In this document: in pieces, positions 28,798 to 38,490 of the stretch
Position numbering within the stretch: position 1 is the first letter of the stretch
How the letters are laid out: each line of letters opens with the position of its first letter
Assembly: GCA_022844105.1 (NCBI GenBank)
Contig: JALHMJ010000005.1
Location: 1 to 64,000 of the forward strand
Direction of reading: 5' to 3'
Length of the DNA: 64,000 nucleotides
Source: Hyphomicrobium sp.
GTDB taxonomy: Bacteria > Pseudomonadota > Alphaproteobacteria > Rhizobiales > Hyphomicrobiaceae
Translations under genes and position numbers: made by a program
Notes under the pieces: generated by a model
The model's input: the letters and a program-made list of their open reading frames with translations, nothing else
What the model was told of the DNA's origin: nothing
The model's database searches: none

Positions 28798-29672
28798 GCC
28801 GATTGCGTGCCGCCGGAGTTCTCGCCGGCTTCATGGCACTGACCCTGCCGCTGATGCCGGTGCAAGCGCTGCTGCTGCGCGTGTCGACGTCGGCCGCGCG
28901 CCGCTTTCCGCATTGGTATCACCGCACGGTTTGCCGCATCCTCGGCGTCCGTATTCATATTGAAGGCGCCGTCACGCCCGGCACGCCGACTTTGCTCGTC
29001 TCCAACCATACATCCTGGCTCGACATCCCGGTGCTCTCCGCCGTCGCCCCGGTTTCGTTCATCGCCAAATCTGAAGTCGGCCGCTGGCCATTCGTGTCTG
29101 CCTTGGCCCGCCTGCAGCGGACGGTCTTCGTTGATCGCACAAAGCGCGTCAGCATCGGCGACACGGCGGCCGAAATGACCCGCCGCCTGGCCGAGGGCGA
29201 CGCGCTCGTCCTCTTCGCCGAAGGCACATCGACCGATGGCAACCGCGTCCTGCCCTTTAAATCTTCACTGTTTGCGGCAGCAAAGCCCACTGGCCCGTCC
29301 GCCTCCGGCAAAGAATCGCCGGTCGTCGTTCAAACGGTGTCGATTGTCTATGCTCGCCTGCACGGTATTCCGCTCGGCCGCGCCGACCGCCCTCTTGTTG
29401 GCTGGTATGGCGACATGGAAATGCAGAGCCACGCCTGGGGTTTGCTGCAAGCCGGTCCGCTTGACGTCATTGTGCGCATCGGACCTCCCATGTCCCTAGC
29501 CGACTTTGCCAATCGCAAGGAACTGGCCGATCGCACCGAAATGGCGGTCCGCGAAAGCGTGGTCCGAACCCTGCGCGCCCGATCCCCTAATGAGCCGATC
29601 GTCTTGGCCAAACTGGTGAGTTTGAGGTCGCCTAGCCCGCCGACAAATTTTCCGTCGGATAATTGGCGATGA
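28794..29672 (+). CDS. plsC: 1-acyl-sn-glycerol-3-phosphate acyltransferase (PlsC family)
   Basis: A 292-residue lysophospholipid acyltransferase. An N-terminal hydrophobic helix anchors it to the membrane; the catalytic HX4D motif is NHTSWLD (His72, Asp77) and the glycerol-phosphate-binding FAEGTST lies at about 140-146. These define the PlsC/LPLAT family that makes phosphatidic acid or acylates ornithine lipids. The C-terminus from about 265 is polar and not conserved. Substrate class cannot be settled here: PlsC and ornithine-lipid OlsA enzymes share these motifs. Confidence 0.88.
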   Translation: MSRLRAAGVLAGFMALTLPLMPVQALLLRVSTSAARRFPHWYHRTVCRILGVRIHIEGAVTPGTPTLLVSNHTSWLDIPVLSAVAPVSFIAKSEVGRWPFVSALARLQRTVFVDRTKRVSIGDTAAEMTRRLAEGDALVLFAEGTSTDGNRVLPFKSSLFAAAKPTGPSASGKESPVVVQTVSIVYARLHGIPLGRADRPLVGWYGDMEMQSHAWGLLQAGPLDVIVRIGPPMSLADFANRKELADRTEMAVRESVVRTLRARSPNEPIVLAKLVSLRSPSPPTNFPSDNWR

Positions 29673-29839
29673 CCTTCGACGAAGTGTCCTCTCGACAGAA
29701 CATGTCAAAAATGCTGCACTGCAAAACCAACGCAATTCCGTCCTGCAGGGATGAAGGAATGCGTCGGCAGCGTTAACGGCTTCCATAGTCTCGCTGGGAT
29801 AATATTCGCAGCTTTCGTTTGAACGCCGGAGACCGGTCC

Positions 29840-31189
29840 ATGACGGCCGACGACCCAACGAAGAAAGTCTTCATAAAGACTTTCGGCTGTCAAATGAACG
29901 TTTACGATAGTGAACGCATGGCCGAAGCGCTGGCCGGGGACGGCTATCGCGAAACGTCTGACATCGAAGACGCCGATCTCGTCGTCCTCAACACCTGTCA
30001 CATCCGTGAAAAGGCCGTCGAAAAGGTTTATTCCGATCTCGGCCGCATCCGCGACCTGCGCGATCAGCGCCGCCGTGCGGGCAAGGACACGCTGGTCGCA
30101 GTGACCGGCTGCGTTGCCCAGGCCGAAGGTACGGAGATTGCGCGCCGCGCGCCCGCCGTCGACCTGATCGTTGGACCGCAGAGCTACCATCGGTTGCCCG
30201 AGCTTTTGCGCAAGACGCAAGCCACCGGGGAATGCATCGTCGAGACGTCGTTCCCTGAAGAAGAAAAATTCGAGCATCTCTCGCCGCAGCGGCAATTTCG
30301 AACCGCCACGGCCTTTCTCACCATCCAGGAAGGTTGCGACAAGTTTTGCACATTTTGCGTCGTGCCCTACACCCGCGGAATGGAGTATTCGCGTTCCATC
30401 GCCGACATCGAAAAAGAAGCCCGCATTCTGGTCGAAAAGGGCGTGCGAGAACTGACTTTGCTGGGCCAAAACGTCAACGCCTACCACGGCGTCGGTGCGA
30501 CCGGGGGTGAGGGTTCGCTCGCCGAGCTGGTCCGTAAACTCGCGAGTATCGATGGACTTGAGCGGATTCGCTACATGACAAGCCATCCGCGCAACATGAC
30601 GGATGATCTGATCGCTGCGCATGGCGAAGAGAAGAAATTGATGCCGTATCTGCATCTGCCGGTGCAGTCAGGCTCGAACCGCATACTTGCTGCGATGAAC
30701 AGGAAGCACACGGCGGAAGACTACATCCGCGTCATTGAAAAAGTGCGCGCCGCGCGTCCCGACATCGCCCTGTCGACCGACATGATCGTCGGCTTCCCCG
30801 GCGAAACAGACGCCGACTTCGATGCGACACTAGAACTCGTCAAGGCGGTCGGTTTCGCACAATCGTATTCGTTCAAGTATTCCTCGCGACCGGGAACGCC
30901 AGCAGCCAATATGGAAGATCAGGTCTCCGACGCTCTGAAATCGGAGCGTCTCACCCGCCTCCAGTATTTGCTCACAAATCAGCATGAGCGGTTCAACGCT
31001 CGGACCGTGGGCTTGACCGTCCCGGTGCTGTTTGAGCGGCTGGGGCGCAACTCCCGCATCTTGGTCGGTCGCTCACCCCACCTGCAGCTTGTGCAGGCGG
31101 AGGCCGATGCCGGCCTTCTGGGCAAAATTCTCCCCGTCGCCATCCGCAGCCACGGTCCCGGCAGTCTTTCCGGTGTCGTAGCGGCCTGA
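29840..31189 (+). CDS. miaB: tRNA-2-methylthio-N6-dimethylallyladenosine synthase MiaB
   Basis: A 449-residue radical-SAM methylthiotransferase adding the methylthio group to i6A37. The N-terminal UPF0004 domain carries the auxiliary cluster cysteines Cys17 (KTFGCQMN), Cys53 (NTCHIRE) and Cys91 (TGCVAQ). The radical-SAM cluster is CDKFCTFC (Cys166, 170, 173). A TRAM domain closes the protein (GLTVPVLFE ... [10 protein letters not shown]). The ATG at 29840 is chosen because GGAGA lies seven bases before it; a TTG 21 bases upstream is weaker. Confidence 0.97.
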   Translation: MTADDPTKKVFIKTFGCQMNVYDSERMAEALAGDGYRETSDIEDADLVVLNTCHIREKAVEKVYSDLGRIRDLRDQRRRAGKDTLVAVTGCVAQAEGTEIARRAPAVDLIVGPQSYHRLPELLRKTQATGECIVETSFPEEEKFEHLSPQRQFRTATAFLTIQEGCDKFCTFCVVPYTRGMEYSRSIADIEKEARILVEKGVRELTLLGQNVNAYHGVGATGGEGSLAELVRKLASIDGLERIRYMTSHPRNMTDDLIAAHGEEKKLMPYLHLPVQSGSNRILAAMNRKHTAEDYIRVIEKVRAARPDIALSTDMIVGFPGETDADFDATLELVKAVGFAQSYSFKYSSRPGTPAANMEDQVSDALKSERLTRLQYLLTNQHERFNARTVGLTVPVLFERLGRNSRILVGRSPHLQLVQAEADAGLLGKILPVAIRSHGPGSLSGVVAA

Positions 31190-31306
31190 TAGCCCGATTT
31201 ACGTGGGTGAATGGTGCCGCTTCGTTGATTCTGAACCAGCGGGCACTATGATGGTTGTTGAAGCCACCGTCCGAATCGTCGGCGGAAGGCCTTCAGGAGA
31301 TCGTAT

Positions 31307-32320
31307 TTGAGCGGATATCGCGGGCAACCCGTGCCAGGCGCACAACGCGCCTCCAAGACGCAGGCCGCCGACGCGCGCCTCGTCATCCCCTTCGAAGACA
31401 ATCGCGCGCTCACGCGAGCGCTGGGCGAATTCGATGCCCACCTTGCCATGCTGGAGGATCGCCTCGGGATTGAAGCGCATCCCCACGGCAATGTCGTGAT
31501 CCTGAAGGGGTCGGACGCCGCCTGCAAACTCGGTCGAGACGTGCTCGAAGCCGTCTATAAGCGCGCGCTGACCGGCGAAACCATTACGCCAGGCGATTTC
31601 GAGGGCCTGATCCGTCATGCGCGCCAGGAAAACATCGCCCCGACCAGCGATGGACAGGCGCAGATCTCCACGCGCCGTCGGGTCGTCAAAGCCCGCACGC
31701 TGGCGCAAAGCACCTACATCCGCGCCCTCGACAAGACCGACCTCGTCTTTGGCATCGGCCCCGCCGGTACCGGCAAAACGTATCTGGCCGTGGCCTACGC
31801 CGCCCAATGTCTTGAACGTGGCATCATCGAGCGCATTATCCTCTCTCGCCCCGCCGTCGAAGCCGGCGAGCGCCTCGGGTTCTTGCCCGGCGATATGCGC
31901 GAGAAGGTCGATCCCTATCTGCGCCCACTTTATGATGCGCTCGACGACGTGCTGCCGCCCGATAAAGTCGAAAAGGATATTGAATCGGGCGTCATCGAAA
32001 TCGCTCCCTTGGCGTTCATGCGCGGTCGCACGCTGGCCAACGCCTTCGTCATTCTCGACGAAGCACAAAACACTACGCCAATGCAGATGAAAATGTTTCT
32101 GACCCGACTTGGCGAGAATTCGAAGATGGTCATCACCGGCGATCCCTCGCAGATCGATCTTCCTCCCGGCGTGAAATCGGGTCTCGACGAGGCCGTGGCG
32201 TTGTTGGATGGCGTGACCGGAATCGAAACAGTGCGTTTTACTCAGACCGATGTCGTGCGCCGCGATCTCGTGGCGCGCATCGTTGCAGCCTACGACCGCG
32301 CTTCAAGCAAGAAACCTTGA
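31307..32320 (+). CDS. phoH: PhoH-like ATPase
   Basis: A 337-residue PhoH-family P-loop ATPase (YbeZ type), implicated in RNA metabolism together with YbeY. Walker A is GPAGTGKT at 151-158 and Walker B is VILDEAQNTT near 248-257; MKMFLTRLGENSKMVITGDPSQIDLP follows in sections typical of the family. The start is a TTG at 31307 served by AGGAGA about eight bases upstream. The stop overlaps the ybeY start (TGATG), so the two partners are translationally coupled. Confidence 0.94.
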   Translation: MSGYRGQPVPGAQRASKTQAADARLVIPFEDNRALTRALGEFDAHLAMLEDRLGIEAHPHGNVVILKGSDAACKLGRDVLEAVYKRALTGETITPGDFEGLIRHARQENIAPTSDGQAQISTRRRVVKARTLAQSTYIRALDKTDLVFGIGPAGTGKTYLAVAYAAQCLERGIIERIILSRPAVEAGERLGFLPGDMREKVDPYLRPLYDALDDVLPPDKVEKDIESGVIEIAPLAFMRGRTLANAFVILDEAQNTTPMQMKMFLTRLGENSKMVITGDPSQIDLPPGVKSGLDEAVALLDGVTGIETVRFTQTDVVRRDLVARIVAAYDRASSKKP

Positions 32321-32871
32321 TGCCAGCGTCCGACCCAGGCCCGCGAAGTCGCGCGCCGCAAGGCGCGGACCCCGCATGGCTCACCATCGATGTCGTATTC
32401 GAGAACGACGACTGGCCCGAACCGGCCCAGGCCGAAACGCTGATTCGCCAGGCCGCCGCTGCGCTGGCCGGTCACGCCGGTTTGTCGGGGCCAGCCGCCA
32501 GCGAGGCCTGCATTGCCCTGTCGAAGGACGCGCACGTTAAGACACTGAATGCCGGCTTCCGCGGTCAGGACAAGCCGACCAACGTCCTGTCGTTTCCCGC
32601 TGCCGATCAACCAGGACCGCAGACAAACCGATTTCTCGGCGACGTCGTGATCGCCCGCGAAACCGTTGCGCGTGAAGCTGCCGAGCGAGGTATCTCCTTT
32701 GCCGACCATCTGCGCCACTTGGCCGTTCATGGTCTGTTGCATCTCCTGGGATATGACCACGAAACAGACGAGGAAGCCGTCGCCATGGAACGCCTGGAGA
32801 CGGACATTCTAGCCTCGATCGAAATTGCCGATCCCTACGGCGACCGTGAAGACGACGCGTTCGCGCGCTAA
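32320..32871 (+). CDS. ybeY: Endoribonuclease YbeY (rRNA maturation factor)
   Basis: A 183-residue metallo-endoribonuclease required for 16S rRNA 3' end processing and ribosome quality control. The zinc-binding motif HGLLHLLGYDH begins at His137, and the FRGQDKPTNVLSFP substrate loop lies before it. The ATG at 32320 shares a base with the phoH stop; an overlapping TTG three bases earlier is an alternative. The N-terminus has a short polar extension of about 20 residues relative to E. coli YbeY. Confidence 0.94.
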   Translation: MPASDPGPRSRAPQGADPAWLTIDVVFENDDWPEPAQAETLIRQAAAALAGHAGLSGPAASEACIALSKDAHVKTLNAGFRGQDKPTNVLSFPAADQPGPQTNRFLGDVVIARETVAREAAERGISFADHLRHLAVHGLLHLLGYDHETDEEAVAMERLETDILASIEIADPYGDREDDAFAR

Positions 32872-32904
32872 ACGAAGTCGCCCACTGAAACGAACCGGAA
32901 CAAC

Positions 32905-33981
32905 ATGTCCATCGACGATAAGGCAACCAAACCTATCTCCGCTGAGCCTTCCGGTGAAGATCGCAAAGGGCCGTCTGCCCATGGTTGGGTTTCCGCCTTG
33001 CTGACCCGTCTCGGTTTGCAGGGGGGGCCGACCCTTCGCGATACGCTCGAAGATGCCTTGAAATCGGGCGGCGACGCGGAACAGAATTTCAGCGCTGAAG
33101 AGCGCGAGATGCTGATCCGCTTACTCCGCTTCGGAGCAAGCCGCGTCGACGACATTATGGTGCCGCGCGCCGACATCATCGCCGTTGAGGAGAGCGTGCC
33201 GATCGGTGAAGTCGTCCGCCTGTTCGAGGAAGCGGGAATTTCACGCATTCCCCTCTATCATGAGACGCTCGATGATCCGCGCGGGATGGTCCACATCAAG
33301 GATCTCTTCCGCTGGCTTTCCGCCGAAGCCGCCGGTCGTCCATTGGTCGAACAGAGGCTGAAGGGCGAGGAACGTGCCCGCGCTGTTCGCAAGGTCGCTG
33401 AAGATCATGTCGCTGAAAACGGTGAGCGCCAGCATAACCTTGCAGCCATCGATCTAAAGCGCCCGATCTCGGCCGCCAAGATCCGCCGCCCCGTGCTCTA
33501 TGTGCCGCCCTCCATGCCCGCGATGAGTTTGCTCATTCGGATGCAAACCTCACGCGTTCACATGGCGCTTGTCGTCGACGAATACGGCGGAACCGACGGG
33601 CTCGTCACAATCGAAGACCTCGTCGAACAAATCGTGGGTGAGATCGAAGACGAGCACGACGAAGCTGAAGCCGAGCATATCGTGGAAGATGCCAAGCTCG
33701 GCACGATCGCCTCGGGGCGCACGCCGGTGAGTGAATTGGAAGCGCTGGTCGGTACCAAGCTTCTCACCGAGGACGAAGAAGAAGACATCGATACGCTCGG
33801 CGGTCTCGTGTTTCAGATCGTGGGCCGCGTCCCGACGCGCGGCGAAATCATACGACATGCGTCCGGTTTGGAATTTGAAATTCTTGAAGCAGATCCGCGC
33901 CGGGTCAAGCGGCTGAAGATTTTACGGCCCACGCCGGCGTCTTCGGGATCGCCAGACAGTGGAGCGATGGGCGCAACGTGA
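32905..33981 (+). CDS. CorC/HlyC-type CBS-domain protein
   Basis: A 358-residue cytoplasmic protein with two CBS domains (about 80-220, including DIMVPRADIIAVEE and MQTSRVHMALVVDEYGG) and a C-terminal CorC_HlyC transporter-associated domain (about 270-345, GGLVFQIVGRVPTRGE). There is no N-terminal DUF21 membrane domain, so it is the soluble CorC/YbeX form linked to magnesium homeostasis and ribosome biology. Its place between ybeY and lnt matches the widespread ybeZ-ybeY-ybeX-lnt order, and it overlaps lnt by four bases. Confidence 0.92.
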   Translation: MSIDDKATKPISAEPSGEDRKGPSAHGWVSALLTRLGLQGGPTLRDTLEDALKSGGDAEQNFSAEEREMLIRLLRFGASRVDDIMVPRADIIAVEESVPIGEVVRLFEEAGISRIPLYHETLDDPRGMVHIKDLFRWLSAEAAGRPLVEQRLKGEERARAVRKVAEDHVAENGERQHNLAAIDLKRPISAAKIRRPVLYVPPSMPAMSLLIRMQTSRVHMALVVDEYGGTDGLVTIEDLVEQIVGEIEDEHDEAEAEHIVEDAKLGTIASGRTPVSELEALVGTKLLTEDEEEDIDTLGGLVFQIVGRVPTRGEIIRHASGLEFEILEADPRRVKRLKILRPTPASSGSPDSGAMGAT

Positions 33982-35615
33982 CGCCGGTGGCGCGTATCAA
34001 ACGAGTTCGCGATCGCTTGCGCCAGACCAAGGGCTGGCGACGCGCTGCCGTACTCTTCACGGCCGGGCTGGCAAGCGTACTGGCCTTCGCACCCTTCCAA
34101 GCCTTTCCGATCTTGTTTCTGACACTTCCGGTGCTGATCTGGCTCATTGCGCCCGTAGCGCCCTACCACAACGGTCGCGCCGGTCTCCTCCGCGCCTTTG
34201 CGGATGGATGGTGGTTCGGCTTCGGTTACTTCTTCGCTGGGCTGTTCTGGGTCGGCGAAGCATTTCTTGTTGAGGCCGACGTATTCGGATGGCTGCTCCC
34301 GTTTGCCGTCACGCTGCTCCCGGCCGGGCTCGCAATTTTTTTCGGCGCCGCATCCGCCGTATCTCACACGCTGTGGCGACCGGGTATTGCCGGGTTGCTC
34401 ACCACGTCCGTTGTCTTCGCTTCAGCCGAATGGCTCCGCGGCCATATTCTCACAGGGTTTCCGTGGAACGTGCTCGGCTATGCACTGACCGGGCCTGAGG
34501 TCTTGATGCAGTCGGCCGGCCTTGTGGGCATCTACGGTCTGACACTGTGGACGATGCTGATCTTCACAGCACCTCTGGTGCTTGCAGCGGACGCCGACGT
34601 CGATACGCCGCTATTCCGGACACTGGCTCCTGGAATGGCGCTGGCCGCGTTGCCGCTCGCTGCAGCCACGCTCTATGGCGCAATCGTCCTCGCTTCAGCT
34701 CCGGTAACCCCAGCGGATGCAAAACACGTTCGCATCGTGCAGCCGAGCGTGCCGCAGCGCGAAAAATGGATGCCCGAAAAGCAGGGCGAGATTTTCCGCC
34801 TCCACCTCGATCTCACCCGGCGCAATCCGGCCGGCGACGAGGACGACTTCACCAACATCGCGTTGATTGTCTGGCCGGAAGCCGCAATGCCTTTCCGGCC
34901 ACTCGAACATCCCGAAGCCTTGACCGCCATTGCTGATCTCTTGCCCGAGGGTGGTCCAAGTCTCCTGTCGGGTGGCCTCCGGGTCGAGCGAGGGGGCAAT
35001 GCGGACCAACCGACGCTCAAAGCGTTTAATAGCTTGCTCGCGATCGATCCCGCCGGCCGGCCGATTGCGATCTACGATAAAATCCATTTGGTGCCGTTTG
35101 GCGAATACTTGCCGTTCCAGCCGCTGCTCGAAGCCATAGGTTTGCAGCAATTGACTAGAATGCGCGGCGGCTTTGCGTCCGGCCCTGAACCGCGCCCCTT
35201 GATCACGCTGGCCGGCCTTCCACCTATTGCGGCTCTCATTTGCTATGAGGCGATCTTTCCCTCGGCCGTCATCCAAGGTTCCGAACGACCCGGCCTCATT
35301 GTCAACGTCACCAATGACGGCTGGTTTGGAAACACCACCGGCCCCCGCCAGCACCTGCACCAGGCCCGGGTACGAGCGGTGGAAGAGGGCCTCCCGCTCA
35401 TTCGGGCAGCCAATAATGGCATCTCCGCCATAATTGACCCACACGGCCGCATCACAGCGTCGCTCGACATGAACGTGCGCGGCGTTATTGATTCACCATT
35501 GCCGCCCGTTTCAGCGCCGCCGCTCTATTCACGTTGGGGAGATAATCTGTTTCTTCTCAATGCGGCTATATTCCTCGCGGCCGCCTTTTTTCTAGTTTTT
35601 AGACGCAACAATTGA
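33978..35615 (+). CDS. lnt: Apolipoprotein N-acyltransferase
   Basis: A 545-residue inner-membrane enzyme that adds the third acyl chain to lipoproteins. The N-terminal half has about six helices; the periplasmic nitrilase domain carries the triad Glu301 (VWPEAAMPF), Lys368 (YDKIHLVPFGEYLPF) and Cys422 (ALICYEAIFP); a final helix ends the protein. Start ATG-like GTG at 33978 overlaps the corC stop. Lipoprotein substrates in this window include LemA and the first L,D-transpeptidase. Confidence 0.96.
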   Translation: MTPVARIKRVRDRLRQTKGWRRAAVLFTAGLASVLAFAPFQAFPILFLTLPVLIWLIAPVAPYHNGRAGLLRAFADGWWFGFGYFFAGLFWVGEAFLVEADVFGWLLPFAVTLLPAGLAIFFGAASAVSHTLWRPGIAGLLTTSVVFASAEWLRGHILTGFPWNVLGYALTGPEVLMQSAGLVGIYGLTLWTMLIFTAPLVLAADADVDTPLFRTLAPGMALAALPLAAATLYGAIVLASAPVTPADAKHVRIVQPSVPQREKWMPEKQGEIFRLHLDLTRRNPAGDEDDFTNIALIVWPEAAMPFRPLEHPEALTAIADLLPEGGPSLLSGGLRVERGGNADQPTLKAFNSLLAIDPAGRPIAIYDKIHLVPFGEYLPFQPLLEAIGLQQLTRMRGGFASGPEPRPLITLAGLPPIAALICYEAIFPSAVIQGSERPGLIVNVTNDGWFGNTTGPRQHLHQARVRAVEEGLPLIRAANNGISAIIDPHGRITASLDMNVRGVIDSPLPPVSAPPLYSRWGDNLFLLNAAIFLAAAFFLVFRRNN

Positions 35616-35722
35616 ACGAATGATTATAATCCGGGCAGGCATCCCTAGGTTGACGCCCGGAGTTTACGCACGTAGGAATTGCCGTTCCACTATAAGGAAA
35701 TATACGTTCGGGACGGGAAAAC

Positions 35723-36205
35723 GTGAACGAAAAGATCAAAGACTCAATTCCGTCCAGTGACAGCGAGGAACGGGGAAACTCGCGGCGCGCTAATCCGATC
35801 GACAAACATGTCGGGGAGCGCGTTCGTATGCGCCGGATGCTGCTTGGGATGAGTCAGGAGCGACTGGGTGAGCAGCTTGGGCTGACGTTCCAGCAGGTCC
35901 AGAAATACGAAAAAGGTGTCAATCGTATTGGCGCCAGCCGGTTGTTCGATTTGGCGCAGGTCTTGAGCGTGCCGATCCAATACTTCTACGAGAATATGTC
36001 GGCCGCCGTTTCGGGAATTGCAGCAGCTCCTGGCTTCGCTGACAACGCTGGCGAACCCTATGTCGCCGACTTCGTCTCTAACCGCGATAGCGTCGAACTG
36101 CATAAGGCCTTTGCCCGCATCACCGATCCCCGTGTTCGCCGCTCTATCGTCGACATGGTTCGCTCGATCGCCGGCGATGTTCCGCCCGGTTCCGGTGGCC
36201 AATAA
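35723..36205 (+). CDS. XRE-family transcriptional regulator upstream of metK
   Basis: A 160-residue regulator with a GTG start. The helix-turn-helix is at about 44-66 (SQERLGEQLGLTFQQVQKYE) and is followed by KGVNRIGASRLFDLAQVL, the conserved Cro/C1 pattern seen in alphaproteobacterial regulators such as SinR/PhrR-like proteins. The C-terminal helix (DSVELHKAFARITDPRVRR) is conserved in this metK-linked group. Target genes are unknown; adjacency to metK is conserved across the order but does not prove it regulates metK. Confidence 0.88.
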   Translation: MNEKIKDSIPSSDSEERGNSRRANPIDKHVGERVRMRRMLLGMSQERLGEQLGLTFQQVQKYEKGVNRIGASRLFDLAQVLSVPIQYFYENMSAAVSGIAAAPGFADNAGEPYVADFVSNRDSVELHKAFARITDPRVRRSIVDMVRSIAGDVPPGSGGQ

Positions 36206-36315
36206 AGCTCGCCGAGGTGCGCCGTCACCGCGCTTGACCGAGTCAGCAAAGGCTGCAACACAGCCGCCGATCAGCGCAGTCATGTGCTGTCTATAAATTT
36301 GATACGGGGGCCTCA

Positions 36316-37521
36316 GTGGCGCGCAAGTCTTTCCTCTTCACGAGCGAGTCGGTATCGGAGGGGCATCCGGACAAGGTCTGCGATCGAATCTCCGACGAAG
36401 TCGTGGATGCATTCTACCGCGAAAGCCTTGCCGCAGGTCTCGATCCATGGGCTATCCGAGCCGCTTGCGAAACCATGGCAACGACACAGCGTGTCATCAT
36501 TGCCGGCGAATATTCCAATACGCCCAACACCGTGACTGTCGCCATGATCCAGGATATCGCCCGCCGGGCGATCAAGGACATAGGGTACGAGCAGGACGGG
36601 TTCCATTGGGCCAATTGCAACATTGAAGTGCTGCTTCACGGCCAGTCCGCCGACATCGCGGCCGGCGTGGATGCCAAGCAGCCGACCAACAAGGAAGAAG
36701 GCGCGGGCGACCAAGGAATTATGTTCGGATATGCCTGCACCGACACTCCGGAACTCATGCCCGCGCCGATCTACTACAGTCACAAAATCCTGCATGATCT
36801 CGCAACCGCGCGGAAGACCAAGACCGGGGACGCCGCTAAGCTCGGCCCCGACAGCAAGAGCCAGGTCACCGTCCGCTACGAAGACGGCAAACCTGTCGGG
36901 GTGACCCAGATTGTCGTGTCTCACCAGCACATTGTGGAAGACATGTCCTCCAAGCAAGTGCGGGACATCATCGAACCTTATGTTTACAAGGCGCTGCCGT
37001 CCGGCTGGATTGGCAAAGACACGGTTTGGCACATCAATCCGACGGGCAAATTCTTTATTGGTGGCCCGGATGGCGACTGCGGCCTGACGGGAAGAAAAAT
37101 CATTGTCGACACCTACGGTGGCATGGCTCCGCACGGAGGCGGCGCGTTCTCCGGCAAGGACCCGACCAAAGTCGACCGCTCGGCCGCCTACGCCGCCCGC
37201 TACATGGCCAAGAACGTCGTGGCCGCCGGCCTCGCCGAACGGTGCACCATTCAGGTCTCATATGCCATCGGCGTCGCCAAGCCGTTGTCGATCTACGTCG
37301 ACACGCACGGCACGGGTAAAGTGGACGAGGCGGCCCTCGAAGTCGCGCTAGGCAAGGTGATGGACCTCTCGCCGCGCGGTATCCGGACCCAGCTCGATCT
37401 GAACAAGCCGATCTATGCCCGCACATCCGCTTATGGCCATTTCGGCCGTATGCCCGACGCCCAGGGCGGCTTCTCGTGGGAGCGCACCGACCTCGCCGAA
37501 GCGATCAAGGCGGCGTTGTAA
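36316..37521 (+). CDS. metK: S-adenosylmethionine synthetase
   Basis: A 401-residue MetK making SAM from methionine and [20 protein letters not shown] (11-27) holds the ATP-binding His17 and Asp19, and [16 protein letters not shown] the glycine-rich P-loop-like segment. The start is GTG at 36316 with GGGG six bases upstream. I looked for a SAM-responsive riboswitch in 36206-36315 and recognised none. SAM made here supplies several methyltransferases and radical-SAM enzymes in the window. Confidence 0.98.
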   Translation: MARKSFLFTSESVSEGHPDKVCDRISDEVVDAFYRESLAAGLDPWAIRAACETMATTQRVIIAGEYSNTPNTVTVAMIQDIARRAIKDIGYEQDGFHWANCNIEVLLHGQSADIAAGVDAKQPTNKEEGAGDQGIMFGYACTDTPELMPAPIYYSHKILHDLATARKTKTGDAAKLGPDSKSQVTVRYEDGKPVGVTQIVVSHQHIVEDMSSKQVRDIIEPYVYKALPSGWIGKDTVWHINPTGKFFIGGPDGDCGLTGRKIIVDTYGGMAPHGGGAFSGKDPTKVDRSAAYAARYMAKNVVAAGLAERCTIQVSYAIGVAKPLSIYVDTHGTGKVDEAALEVALGKVMDLSPRGIRTQLDLNKPIYARTSAYGHFGRMPDAQGGFSWERTDLAEAIKAAL

Positions 37522-37529
37522 GCGCTCAG

Positions 37530-37570
37530 ATTGAGTGTCAGGCCGTGTCTGCGCGGTCTGACTTCTCAAT
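37530..37570 (+). other. Long hairpin between metK and trmB
   Basis: Two stacked stems: ATTGAG (37530-37535) with CTCAAT (37565-37570), and GTCAGGCCG (37537-37545) with CGGTCTGAC (37554-37562), separated by a one/two-base internal loop and capped by an eight-base loop. No T-tract follows, so it is not a standard terminator; mRNA processing or stability is possible. Confidence 0.6.
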
Positions 37571-37615
37571 ATATGTGCTCTGGGATAGGCCTCTTCGAAC
37601 CTGTAAGCACCATCA

Positions 37616-38320
37616 ATGGCCACCGGCGATTGCAACGGTTACGCGACGAATGATCTTCGCTCCTTCGGCCGCAAGCGAGGCCGTAAGCCCAGTCCGCGAC
37701 AAGAGGCGTTGATTGCGGACATGCTGCCGCGTCTTCGCATCGACCTGACAGCCTTGCCACCCGACTTAACGCGCCTTTTTCGCGTCGCCGTCAGCGATGT
37801 CTGGCTAGAGGTCGGATTTGGCGGCGCCGAGCATTTGGTCCATCAGGCACGGCTGAACCCCGTCGCTGGCCTCATCGGCTGCGAACCATTTGAGGATGGC
37901 GTGGTCAAAGCCGTGGTGGCGGTGGCCGACCGCGACCTGGACAATATCCGTCTCCACCCGGACGACGTTCGCCCACTGTTGCGCGTCCTCCCTGAGGCAT
38001 CCCTCGGTAAGGTCTTTATTCTATTTCCCGATCCTTGGCCGAAGTCGCGCCATGCCAAACGCCGCCTCGTCTCGAAACTGTTTCTGGATCACCTGGCGCG
38101 GGTCATGCGCCCCGGCGCTGAATTGAGGATCGCGACCGACATCGCAGCATATGCCCGCTTAGTCTTGACGGCTGCACTTCCCCACGCGGCATTCCGCTGG
38201 ACCGCAACCCAAGCGTCCGACTGGCGCACACCCTGGCCCGACTGGCCGGGCACCCGCTACGAAGCCAAAGCGCTGCGCGAGGGCCGCCGCCCGATGTACC
38301 TGACGTTCACCCGCATCTGA
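37616..38320 (+). CDS. trmB: tRNA (guanine-N7)-methyltransferase TrmB
   Basis: A 234-residue SAM-dependent enzyme that makes m7G46 in tRNA. The N-terminal SFGRKRGRKPSPRQE is the alphaproteobacterial form of the RxRG..S motif. SAM binding is WLEVGFGGAEHL (63-74), and FPDPWPKSRHAKRR (about 138-151) is the family's catalytic/tRNA-binding loop. The C-terminal TRYEAKALREGRRP is also diagnostic. It follows metK by about 95 bases containing a strong hairpin. Confidence 0.95.
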   Translation: MATGDCNGYATNDLRSFGRKRGRKPSPRQEALIADMLPRLRIDLTALPPDLTRLFRVAVSDVWLEVGFGGAEHLVHQARLNPVAGLIGCEPFEDGVVKAVVAVADRDLDNIRLHPDDVRPLLRVLPEASLGKVFILFPDPWPKSRHAKRRLVSKLFLDHLARVMRPGAELRIATDIAAYARLVLTAALPHAAFRWTATQASDWRTPWPDWPGTRYEAKALREGRRPMYLTFTRI

Positions 38321-38432
38321 ACGGACGCTCGGGAAAAAAGTTCGGTAAACGCGCTGAAACGGTCCAGATCGGCCTTGCCAGAAACGATGCCTTTGCGTAC
38401 TTTCCAGTCGCTCATGATCATCTCAACTCTTG

Positions 38433-38467
38433 AGAGTGGGCCCGCAAGGGTCCGCTCTTTTTGTTTT
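38433..38467 (+). terminator. Terminator-like leader hairpin before rimP-nusA
   Basis: An 11-base-pair hairpin with GCAA tetraloop: AGAGTGGGCCC (38433-38443) pairs with GGGTCCGCTCT (38448-38458), two G-T pairs included, then TTTTGTTTT. It has intrinsic-terminator form but sits 24 bases before rimP, so it may attenuate the operon. A small competing hairpin, CTCAA at 38422-38426 with TTGAG at 38430-38434, overlaps its 5' arm. Confidence 0.75.
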
Positions 38468-38490
38468 GACGACTGGCATGAGGCGCATGG

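Noticed and set aside
36206-36315. SAM riboswitch before metK
   Set aside because: I compared the leader with SAM-II and SAM/SAH consensus features from memory and saw no matching pseudoknot pattern.
38257-38421. Small minus-strand frame (about 52 codons) starting MSDWKVRKG between trmB and rimP
   Set aside because: It has a plausible GAG upstream but overlaps the end of trmB, has no known family, and lies in the rimP leader. Not enough to call a gene.
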